In this document: positions 8,145 through 14,359 of the stretch, one piece after another | Layout: each line of letters begins with the position of its first letter | Position numbering within the stretch: the first letter of the stretch is position 1 | Origin: an uncultured Lachnospiraceae bacterium | GTDB taxonomy: Bacteria > Bacillota_A > Clostridia > Lachnospirales > Lachnospiraceae | DNA length: 16,937 nucleotides | Reading direction: 5' to 3' | NCBI GenBank assembly: GCA_905207905.1 | Contig: CAJLNC010000053.1 | Location: 1-16,937, forward strand | Position numbers and translations under genes: made by a program | The notes under the pieces: model-generated | What the model was told of the DNA's origin: nothing | The model's database searches: none | The model's input: only the letters and a program-made list of their open reading frames with translations

Positions 8145-8169
8145 AAAAGAGCAGCCTCACAGCTGCTCT
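8145..8169 (-). terminator. Intrinsic terminator overlapping the GH1 stop codon
   Basis: On the minus strand, AGAGCAGC (8169-8162), a 6-base loop and GCTGCTCT (8155-8148) form a perfect 8-bp stem. The U-tract is short (TTTT, counting from the end of the stem). The TGA stop of the GH1 gene (8159-8157) lies in the loop and the start of the second arm, so ribosomes ending translation sit on the hairpin. It ends the sugar operon. Confidence 0.65.
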
Positions 8170-9515
8170 CCATTCCCTCTGATGATGTCCCGATACCAGT
8201 ACGCAGAGTCCTTCCAAATCCTCTCCTGGGTACAAAAATCTGTGTAGATCAGTCCAAACCGCAGGGTATACCCCATGGCCCACTCAAAATTATCCGTAAG
8301 GGTCCAATGGAAATATCCTCGCAAATCAATTTCCTCTGCCGCCCGCTTCAGGCACCGCAGATACCTCTGCAAAAAATCTATGCGCTGCGGGTCATGCACA
8401 CAGCCGTCCAGGGATACCACATCTGCGCCGGCCATTCCATTCTCTGTAATACAAATGGGCTTCTTGTACCGCTCATACAAAAAGCGCGGCCCCCAGTAAA
8501 GACATTCCGGAGTCACCGGCCAGCCTGACGCTGTCTGGGGAAATCCCGGACAGCGCCTTTCCTCCTGGGGCATTCCATTTTCTCCCATATAGAAGCATCT
8601 TCCGTTGTAAATATTTTGTCCGTAAATATCTATCTCCTGGGAAATAGCCTCCAGATCCCTTTCATATTTCTTCGGCAGATACTGCCCATACAGACGCAGG
8701 CCGTCCTCAGGGTAACGGCCCAGCATCACCGGATCCGACCACCAGGAGACGTTCCAGGTCCAGTTTTTTTCGTCCTCAGGCACAGAAAAAAACATGCTCC
8801 GCGCAGCTTCTATATCCTCCGGCCGCTGGCTTTTGGGATAACACACTCCCGCAGTGGGCGCATATCCCACAACGGTATCCTTCCTCCCAAACTCCCGGAT
8901 TTTTTCCACCGCTGCCCCGTGAGCCCGCAAAACGTTGTGGGACATAGCCACCGTATCCTCCAGGGATCCCCTAAGCCCCGGCGCGTGTTCTCCCCGGAGA
9001 TATCCAAGTCCAATAAAGCATTGAGGTTCATTTAAGGTGAAAAAATACTTTACCCGATCCCCGAAATGCCGAACCAGGAGTTCTGCATACATTCCAAACC
9101 ATCTGGCAATGTCTCTGTTCAGCCAGCCGCCCCGCTTATGCAGATCATAGGGAAGCTCCCAGTGAAACAGCGTCATATAGGGCTCTATTCCGGCTTCCAG
9201 AAGCCCCTCCACCAGCCTGTCATAAAAAGCAAGCCCTTCCTCATTGACCCTTCCCGTTCCCTCCGGGAAAATCCTGGACCAGTCTACAGAAAAACGGTAG
9301 GCCTTTACCCCCATTTTTTCCATGGAATGAATATCCTCCGGATAGCGGTGGTAAAAATCACAGGCACTTTTTGCCGTATGCCCCTGACATACGCGGCCCT
9401 CCTGTTCTTCAAAGGCGTCCCACACGCTACGCCCCTTTCCGTCTCCGGCCCAGGTTCCTTCTGCCTGATGGGCGCTGGAGGCCACGCCCCACACAAAATC
9501 CTTTGGAAATCCCAT
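8157..9515 (-). CDS. Beta-glucosidase, glycoside hydrolase family 1
   Basis: The 452-residue cytoplasmic enzyme should hydrolyse cellobiose and related beta-glucosides. The GH1 signature is complete: N-terminal FVWGVASSAHQAEG (8-20), general acid/base E163 in TLNEP, nucleophile E358 in ITENG, and sugar-binding residues Q17, H118, N162, W404, E411 and W412. The FEW motif (410-412) points to unphosphorylated glucosides; 6-phospho-beta-glucosidases carry a different pocket there. This fits ABC import, which does not phosphorylate the sugar. The length is normal. The start at 9515 is set by GAAGGGGTGA, which lies in the last codons of the upstream permease gene, with only 4 bases between the two genes. 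It is the last gene of the operon. Substrate range beyond beta-glucosides cannot be read from the sequence. Confidence 0.95.
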   Translation of the reverse strand: MGFPKDFVWGVASSAHQAEGTWAGDGKGRSVWDAFEEQEGRVCQGHTAKSACDFYHRYPEDIHSMEKMGVKAYRFSVDWSRIFPEGTGRVNEEGLAFYDRLVEGLLEAGIEPYMTLFHWELPYDLHKRGGWLNRDIARWFGMYAELLVRHFGDRVKYFFTLNEPQCFIGLGYLRGEHAPGLRGSLEDTVAMSHNVLRAHGAAVEKIREFGRKDTVVGYAPTAGVCYPKSQRPEDIEAARSMFFSVPEDEKNWTWNVSWWSDPVMLGRYPEDGLRLYGQYLPKKYERDLEAISQEIDIYGQNIYNGRCFYMGENGMPQEERRCPGFPQTASGWPVTPECLYWGPRFLYERYKKPICITENGMAGADVVSLDGCVHDPQRIDFLQRYLRCLKRAAEEIDLRGYFHWTLTDNFEWAMGYTLRFGLIYTDFCTQERIWKDSAYWYRDIIRGNGEQL

Positions 9516-9519
9516 ACCA

Positions 9520-10380
9520 TCACCCCTTCACGCTTCCGGCAGCTACTCCTGCCACAATATACTTTGACAAAAACAGATATACCACAACCACCGGAAGGAT
9601 GGAAAATACGATCATAATATATACCTGCCCCATATCAAACTTCAAAAAATCCGCGCTCCGTAGCTGCGCAATCAGAATCGGCAGCGTCTTTTTGCTCTCA
9701 TCGTGAAGGATCAATGCCGGAGTAAAATAATTGTTCCAGCTTGTCACAAAGGTAAAGATCATCTGCACAGCAATCGCCGGCTTCATCAAAGGTAAAACAA
9801 TATGATTAAAGGTATGGAACTCTCCTGAACCGTCAATTCTGGCCGACTCAACAAGGGAAAGCGGAAGATTGCTTTCCATATACTGCTTGATATAATAAAA
9901 GGTGATCGGCGCAGCGATCGTCGGCAGAATCAGGGGAAGAAACGAATCCTCCAGCTTCATTTTGGATACCAGCTGTACAAAGCCCAAGGCCGTCACCTGG
10001 GTGGGAATCATCATAATCATCAAAATGAAGGTGAAAATCGCTTTTTTCCCGGGAAAGCTGTATGCGTGAATGGCATATGCGGTCATAGTAGAAAAATAAG
10101 TGCTTACCACCGCGCTGGTTCCCGCTATAATCAGGCTGTTGATAAGTCCGGACCATACTGGAAGCGTGCCTGCCAGAAGATTTTTCCAGTTATCCAAAAG
10201 ATGCGTGCTGGGCACAGGGGTAAACCCCTTTGTCATCTCCCCATGAGAACGGGTGGCATTGATAAACAGGATATAAAACCAAAACAGACACAAAAACACC
10301 ATAAAGATCAGCACGATATAGGCGATTAACCGACGGGTTCCCACGGAAATCCCTTTCTTTTTTTCTGCTTCTTTTTTCAT
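9520..10380 (-). CDS. Sugar ABC transporter permease, MalG type (CUT1)
   Basis: The 286-residue membrane protein has six predicted hydrophobic segments, starting at about 18-41, 77-97, 114-134, 146-166, 203-223 and 252-271. The cytoplasmic EAA loop that docks the ATPase is seen as ESARIDGSGEFHTFNHIVLP (178-197), with conserved Gly184 and LP196-197. The C-terminus KYIVAGVAAGSVKG is typical of MalG-like inner-membrane subunits of the CUT1 family. It pairs with the permease directly upstream (11-base gap) to form the translocation channel. The AGGAGG site lies in that gap. Cellobiose or another beta-glucoside as substrate is inferred from the GH94 and GH1 neighbours. Confidence 0.93.
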   Translation of the reverse strand: MKKEAEKKKGISVGTRRLIAYIVLIFMVFLCLFWFYILFINATRSHGEMTKGFTPVPSTHLLDNWKNLLAGTLPVWSGLINSLIIAGTSAVVSTYFSTMTAYAIHAYSFPGKKAIFTFILMIMMIPTQVTALGFVQLVSKMKLEDSFLPLILPTIAAPITFYYIKQYMESNLPLSLVESARIDGSGEFHTFNHIVLPLMKPAIAVQMIFTFVTSWNNYFTPALILHDESKKTLPILIAQLRSADFLKFDMGQVYIMIVFSILPVVVVYLFLSKYIVAGVAAGSVKG

Positions 10381-10391
10381 CTCCGTCCCTC

Positions 10392-11306
10392 CTACCTGTC
10401 CTTCTTTTCAGCAGTAACCTTAAATATGAGAATACTCAAAACACCGGTAAGCAAAAACATCAAAACAGACAACGCGCCTGCCATACCGTAATTTTTACTG
10501 TACAGATGTTTATTCAAATACATGATCAGCGTCATGGTAGAGCGCATGGGGTCGCCGGTGGCATTCGTCAGCACCTGGGGTACGTCAAACATCTGCAGTC
10601 CGCCGATCAGGGAAGTGATCATAACGTAAATGAGAATGGGTCTTAAAAGCGGCAGCGTGATCTTAAAGAATACCTGGGTGGAGGTTGCTCCGTCCACCTC
10701 TGCCGCCTCATAAAGGGAGGCATCAATTCCCATCATTCCCGCCATCAGCAAAATCGTGGTGTTGCCGAACCACATCAGAAAGTTCATCAGCGCCACCAGC
10801 GTTCTGGCGCTCCAGGTATTGCTGAGAAATTTGAAGGGCTGATCCAAGATCCCCATCTGGATCAGCATAGAATTTATGGGGCCGCTTTCTGAAAACAGGG
10901 TGAAAAACAGCATGGCAAAGGCGGCTGCCATAATCAGGTTCGGAAGGTAAATAACTGTTTTAAAGAAGCTGGTACATCGAAGGCGAAGGGTCGGATCCGA
11001 AAACCAGGCGCTCAGAAGAAGCGCCGCCAGAATCTGAGGTATAAATCCCATCACCCACATGATCATGGTATTTTCCAGATAAACCAGGAGCTCTCCGCCG
11101 GAGATCAGCTTCACAAAATTTTCCAATCCCACAAAATTAGGCCCCACCTGGGTCAATCCGGAACGATAATTTTCAAAAAAGCTGTTGTAGACGGTGGTTG
11201 CCAGCGGTATCAGCTGAAAAACCACAAAGACAACGAGAAACGGCATTAAAAACAGATAGCCCCATCTGTTATAGCTCACCGCTTTTTTGTTGTTATATTT
11301 TTCCAT
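10392..11306 (-). CDS. Sugar ABC transporter permease, MalF/UgpA type (CUT1)
   Basis: The 304-residue membrane protein has hydrophobic segments at about 16-40, 78-100, 115-140, 168-192, 222-245 and 275-297. The EAA loop is YEAAEVDGATSTQVFFKITLP (199-219). The reading frame stays open upstream to 11516, but I place the start at 11306 (MEKYNNKKAVSYNRWGYLF). This ATG follows an AGGGAGGGG site, the protein then begins like other family members, and the 70 upstream codons are translated repeat copy 3. It partners the downstream permease, receives sugar from the binding protein encoded upstream, and lacks a neighbouring ATPase gene. A hairpin-rich gap of 264 bases separates it from the binding-protein gene. 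Confidence 0.92.
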   Translation of the reverse strand: MEKYNNKKAVSYNRWGYLFLMPFLVVFVVFQLIPLATTVYNSFFENYRSGLTQVGPNFVGLENFVKLISGGELLVYLENTMIMWVMGFIPQILAALLLSAWFSDPTLRLRCTSFFKTVIYLPNLIMAAAFAMLFFTLFSESGPINSMLIQMGILDQPFKFLSNTWSARTLVALMNFLMWFGNTTILLMAGMMGIDASLYEAAEVDGATSTQVFFKITLPLLRPILIYVMITSLIGGLQMFDVPQVLTNATGDPMRSTMTLIMYLNKHLYSKNYGMAGALSVLMFLLTGVLSILIFKVTAEKKDR

Positions 11307-11343
11307 AAACGCCCCTCCCTCTTCACTGCATTTTGCAAAGCTC

Positions 11344-11377
11344 GCAGCAGCTCTCTCCTCCTGTAAAAAGCTGCTGC
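11344..11377. repeat. 9-bp hairpin in the binding protein-permease gap
   Basis: GCAGCAGCT (11344-11352) pairs perfectly with AGCTGCTGC (11369-11377) across a 16-base loop. In the minus-strand mRNA the loop carries AGGAGGAG, a Shine-Dalgarno-like sequence with only a two-codon frame after it. The hairpin lies 38 bases upstream of the permease start, next to repeat copy 3. It has no T-tract. Confidence 0.55.
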
Positions 11378-11401
11378 CAGCCTTGCAGGTATCCTTGATC
11401 C

Positions 11402-11520
11402 GGAAGACGGCAAAATACAAAGCCCGACAGCTTTTCGGCGTATTTTTCTCCGAAAATCCGTTTGTTTTCGGAGAAAAATCACCGGAAAAGATAACGACGG
11501 AGTTATTTTGCCGCATCTCC
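11402..11520. repeat. Dispersed nested-palindrome repeat, copy 3 (within the sugar operon)
   Basis: The inner hairpin is a perfect 14-bp stem (11443-11456 with 11465-11478; arm TTTTTCTCCGAAAA) with an 8-base loop. The outer ends share a perfect CGGCAAAATA/TATTTTGCCG pair (11408-11417 and 11504-11513). By the GGTGATTTTTC side the copy is inverted relative to copies 1 and 2. The side hairpin is lost. It sits in the transcribed gap between the solute-binding protein gene (stop 51 bases away) and the permease genes. Confidence 0.85.
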
Positions 11521-11570
11521 TTTAAACATTGCAGTTATTTCTTTTTCAGAAGCTCTTTCAAAAAGCCAGC

Positions 11571-12896
11571 TTAATAGGTCAGTTCCGGATATTTTTCTAC
11601 CACAGCGGTATGGAACAGCTCCAAAGCCTCCTCCTGCGTTGCGTTTCCTTCAAAATAATTCTTCATGGCATTCTGGAATTCTTCATTGCAGCCCTGGTCA
11701 TAGGGAGAAATCTTACTTAGATCAATGCTGTCGATTCCGGCCAGGAACTTGGAAATCGGGTTCTGGCCTCCAAGGATCGCGTCGCCAAAGCTCTCGTCTG
11801 TTGCCAATGCTTCCATAGCGCTCTTGTTATTTACAAAATCACCGTCAGCCTTTGCAATTTCTGTCATAATGTCTGCATTACAGGTCATGTTGAGCATAAT
11901 ATCCTTTACAAGCGTAGGATTGTCTGTTCCTGCTGCTCCTGCGATCCATGTGCCTCCCCAGAAAAAGCCCTGAGGTCCCTCTGTAACAGCCCAGCCGCCC
12001 TGGCTTCCAACACTGCCTTCGGTATCGCCTGCCATGGAGAAATCATAAAACCATGCCGGTCCAAAATAACAGAATACGTTGCTGTCCTGATAGAAGCCCT
12101 TGCTCCAGTCATCGCTCCAGAGCTCATACGTCGCTGTTTGCCCTGCATCTACCATGGCCTTTGAGGTTTCTACCCATTTCATCAGATTTTCGTCAATATT
12201 AATCTTTCCATCTTCCACCCATTTGCTGGTGACATTGTTGGAAAATACGCGGTAGGTATCGTTGACAGAAGAGGTCATGGCATAGCCCTTTTCCTGCATC
12301 TTGGCTGACGTCTCCAGGAAGGTATCCCAATCAGCCAGGTAGTTCTGTACCTCTGCCGGATCGTCTGTGCCCAGCACCTCTTTTGCAATATCCCGGCGGT
12401 AGATCAAAAGCCCCGGGCAGCCCTGCCAGGAAACGCCCTTGAGGTTACCGTTTGAATCTGTCACGATATCCTTTGTATACTGGAACTGTTCTGCCAGATC
12501 CTCATCTGTAATCCCCAGATCCGCAATATTCATGGTATACTCCGTATCTACATATTTCAGCGCATAATCCGCTTCCAAGAGGAAAAGATCTATTTTGTCA
12601 TCTGCTGCCGCATCTGCCTGCTTCAAAAGATTTTCGTCCAGATTGTTCTGGTATGCGTTATCATCGCTTGGAGTGATATTCCATTTCACAGTAATATCTC
12701 CAATGGTGCCTGTTGTTCCGTCTATTTCCTCATAGCCGGGGTAATGGTCTGTGATACGGCTCTTAAATTCTTCATTCCAGCAGTAGATGTTGAAAATTTT
12801 TCCTTCTTCCTCCTGCGCCATAACTGGCATTGCCACAGCCATTGTCCCTGTCAGCATTGCTGCTGTCAAAATAACGCTCATTGCTCTTTTTTTCAT
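11571..12896 (-). CDS. Sugar ABC transporter solute-binding protein
   Basis: The 441-residue protein is an extracellular family 1 solute-binding protein that delivers sugar to the two permeases. The signal peptide runs to about residue 27 (hydrophobic core, then VMA-QEEEGK). Unusually for a Gram-positive binding protein, no lipobox cysteine is present, so a type I cleaved, unanchored product is predicted. The mature part is rich in aromatic residues (for example YELWSDDWSKGFYQ and GPAWFYDF), as expected for sugar stacking. The start overlaps the repressor stop codon (ATGA), with AAAGGAGG 9 bases upstream inside the repressor gene, so translation of the two is probably coupled. Cellobiose or cello-oligosaccharide specificity is inferred from neighbours only. 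Confidence 0.93.
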   Translation of the reverse strand: MKKRAMSVILTAAMLTGTMAVAMPVMAQEEEGKIFNIYCWNEEFKSRITDHYPGYEEIDGTTGTIGDITVKWNITPSDDNAYQNNLDENLLKQADAAADDKIDLFLLEADYALKYVDTEYTMNIADLGITDEDLAEQFQYTKDIVTDSNGNLKGVSWQGCPGLLIYRRDIAKEVLGTDDPAEVQNYLADWDTFLETSAKMQEKGYAMTSSVNDTYRVFSNNVTSKWVEDGKINIDENLMKWVETSKAMVDAGQTATYELWSDDWSKGFYQDSNVFCYFGPAWFYDFSMAGDTEGSVGSQGGWAVTEGPQGFFWGGTWIAGAAGTDNPTLVKDIMLNMTCNADIMTEIAKADGDFVNNKSAMEALATDESFGDAILGGQNPISKFLAGIDSIDLSKISPYDQGCNEEFQNAMKNYFEGNATQEEALELFHTAVVEKYPELTY

Positions 12897-13933
12897 AGTT
12901 CTTTTCCTCCTTTAATATTTTGACCGCCAATCTTTTTTACAGAGGCTCCTTTAAAAAGTACGCCCTCCACTGTAAATTTATCAATCAGCGTAGTCTTCGG
13001 ATTTTCAATCAGGCTGATCAATTTTTCGGCCGCCATTCGGCCAATCTCTTCTGTGTCCTGACAAAGGGTTGTGAGCTTTGGCTCCAGAAGTCTTGCGATG
13101 TGGATTCCGTCATATCCGGCAATAGAAATATCCTCCGGTATCCGAAGTCCTCTTTCCCGTATCTCGTTAATTCCTCCGATAGCGGAAAAGTCGTCCGGAT
13201 AAAGAATACAGGTGGGGGGATCCGCCAGCTCCAACAGCTCGGCAGTCGCAGCAGCTGCCTTATCTGCATTCCTGTAGGGCACCGTCCGCATATATTCATC
13301 AGGTATCTCCAGCCCCTTCCCCTGAAGAGTGCGGTAAAAGCTGCACACCCGGTCCCTGGTAACGGAAGAATCCTCTCCATGAATATAGGCGATCTTCCGA
13401 TGTCCCTGCTCATAAATATAGCCTGCCAGATCTGCCATTCCCTGAATGTTGTTTGATACCACTGCGATTCTTCCGTCAAACACATGGTCTATGGTGACGA
13501 TAGGAATGTCCGAGCGCATCAGCTCCTGTACCTCTCCAGTATAAAAATCAATACAGGCAGCCACCACACCGTCCACGCCCCGATACCGGCAGTGCTCGTA
13601 ATAGCTCATCTTCTGGCCGGAAATATTTCCGCTGGTAAAGGTAATGTCATACCCCCTTTCCTCCGCTTCTTTCCGAAAGCCTTCTAACACATGATTAAAA
13701 TAATCGTGAGTCAGGCCGCTCCTGGCCTCGTCCATAAACAGCACGCCCAGATTATAGCTGCGTTTTGTTTTCAAAATCCTTGCTGAAGAATTGGGAAGAT
13801 ATCCCATTTGGGCCGCTGTGTTCAAAATCAGTTTTCGGGTTTCCTCTCCAATGTCCGAATAACCGTTCAGCGCTTTGCTAACGCTGGCCACAGACACATT
13901 ACATTTCTTTGCTATCTCTTTTATGGATACCAT
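12893..13933 (-). CDS. LacI-family transcriptional regulator
   Basis: The 346-residue repressor has an N-terminal helix-turn-helix (IKEIAKKCNVSVASVSKALN, 4-23) with the family hinge region following (SSARILKTKRSYNLGVLF). The rest is a periplasmic-binding-protein-like sugar sensor with family marks such as DGVVAAC, HRKIAYIHG and EDISIAGYDG. I choose the ATG at 13933, not the upstream in-frame one at 13954. The former has AGAGG 7 bases upstream and gives the family-typical N-terminus; the latter has AGAAG almost touching it. It is the first gene of the sugar operon and should repress both itself and the divergent cellobiose phosphorylase. The likely inducer is the imported sugar or a breakdown product; this is inferred. 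Confidence 0.93.
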   Translation of the reverse strand: MVSIKEIAKKCNVSVASVSKALNGYSDIGEETRKLILNTAAQMGYLPNSSARILKTKRSYNLGVLFMDEARSGLTHDYFNHVLEGFRKEAEERGYDITFTSGNISGQKMSYYEHCRYRGVDGVVAACIDFYTGEVQELMRSDIPIVTIDHVFDGRIAVVSNNIQGMADLAGYIYEQGHRKIAYIHGEDSSVTRDRVCSFYRTLQGKGLEIPDEYMRTVPYRNADKAAAATAELLELADPPTCILYPDDFSAIGGINEIRERGLRIPEDISIAGYDGIHIARLLEPKLTTLCQDTEEIGRMAAEKLISLIENPKTTLIDKFTVEGVLFKGASVKKIGGQNIKGGKEL

Positions 13934-13962
13934 ATACACGCCTCTATCTTTCATCTTCTAAA

Positions 13963-13973
13963 TCGTTTTCGTA
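13963..13973. promoter_or_regulatory. Candidate LacI-family operator O1
   Basis: TCGTTTTCGTA lies at the predicted transcription start of the repressor operon, where a bound repressor would block initiation. The identical 11-mer occurs in the divergent cellobiose phosphorylase promoter. The CG-centred AAATCG and TTTTCGTAAA pieces resemble operators of the LacI family, which usually have a central CG step. Confidence 0.6.
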
Positions 13974-13978
13974 AATAT

Positions 13979-14007
13979 ATTGTATTTTATTTTGCACAAT
14001 TAATCAA
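13979..14007 (-). promoter_or_regulatory. Promoter of the repressor-transporter-GH1 operon
   Basis: On the minus strand TTGATT (14007-14002), a 17-base spacer and TACAAT (13984-13979) form a good sigma-A promoter. The start site falls near 13972, inside operator O1, giving a leader of about 40 bases before the repressor ATG. Confidence 0.7.
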
Positions 14008-14101
14008 TAGTATTTTTTAGATTTTTGTATCTTTTATATAAATTTATTTGTTTGCACAAAAATGTCATTCATTTCCTCGGCGCAAAAATAAAATTTGCAC
14101 A
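13991..14101. repeat. Three direct copies of TTTGCACA
   Basis: TTTGCACA occurs at 13991-13998, 14051-14058 and 14094-14101, all in the same orientation. The first lies in the spacer of the repressor promoter. The third is the right half of an inverted repeat, GCGCAAA (14080-14086) and TTTGCAC (14094-14100), with a 7-base spacer. A regulator other than the LacI protein may bind here. Confidence 0.45.
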
Positions 14102-14114
14102 GAAATCGCCCCTG

Positions 14115-14124
14115 ATTTACGAAA
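14115..14124. promoter_or_regulatory. Possible third operator half (inverted)
   Basis: ATTTACGAAA is the exact reverse complement of TTTCGTAAAT at operator O1 (13967-13976 region). It lies between the two promoters in the opposite orientation. It is a weaker candidate than O1 and O2 because the shared part is only ten bases, in AT-rich DNA. Confidence 0.3.
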
Positions 14125-14215
14125 CTTTTTCGCTCTCAATTCCGTTTTTTACAGATATCCGCTTTTTCCTCCTTCTTTTTCATCCAATTCTCCACTACTT
14201 CCGCAAAAAAACTGG

Positions 14216-14244
14216 TTGCTTTTCCCTTCTATTTCCTATATACT
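14216..14244 (+). promoter_or_regulatory. Possible upstream promoter P2 of the GH94 gene
   Basis: TTGCTT (14216-14221), a 17-base spacer and TATACT (14239-14244) form a plausible second promoter. It would start near 14251 and run through operator O2, so a repressor bound there could act as a roadblock. Confidence 0.4.
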
Positions 14245-14282
14245 GAGGTTGTAAGCAAAATATTGCAAGAATTCCTCTTATT

Positions 14283-14311
14283 TTGTCAAAACTTATTCGT
14301 TTTCGTATCAT
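14283..14311 (+). promoter_or_regulatory. Promoter P1 of the cellobiose phosphorylase gene
   Basis: TTGTCA (14283-14288), a 17-base spacer and TATCAT (14306-14311) make a good sigma-A promoter. The start would be near 14318, about 40 bases before the ATG at 14360. Operator O2 occupies the spacer and the first -10 bases. Confidence 0.65.
14297..14307. promoter_or_regulatory. Candidate LacI-family operator O2
   Basis: TCGTTTTCGTA here is identical to O1. It lies between the -35 and -10 hexamers of the cellobiose phosphorylase promoter, the classic place for repression. O1 and O2 are 334 bases apart, so a tetramer could also loop the DNA between them. Confidence 0.6.
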
Positions 14312-14359
14312 TATTTACAGTAAATTTATTCCTTACTATTTGATTTAGGAGGTATTCTT

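Larger units (their letters stand above)
13934..14359. other. Divergent control region between the repressor and GH94 genes
   Basis: These 426 AT-rich bases hold no gene. They carry the two back-to-back promoters, operators O1 and O2, the TTTGCACA repeats, a possible P2 promoter, and the strong ribosome binding site of the GH94 gene (AGGAGG at about 14347-14352, 7 bases before ATG). No cre site matching the CcpA consensus was found by eye. Confidence 0.6.

Noticed and set aside
8016..8528. Plus-strand open frame of 170 codons across repeat copy 2 and the GH1 3' end
   Set aside because: It combines translated palindrome with antisense of GH1; no Shine-Dalgarno and no known product.
13934..13954. 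Upstream start codon of the LacI-family gene at 13954
   Set aside because: Its AGAAG lies almost against the ATG, and the ATG at 13933 has a well-spaced AGAGG and the family-typical N-terminus.
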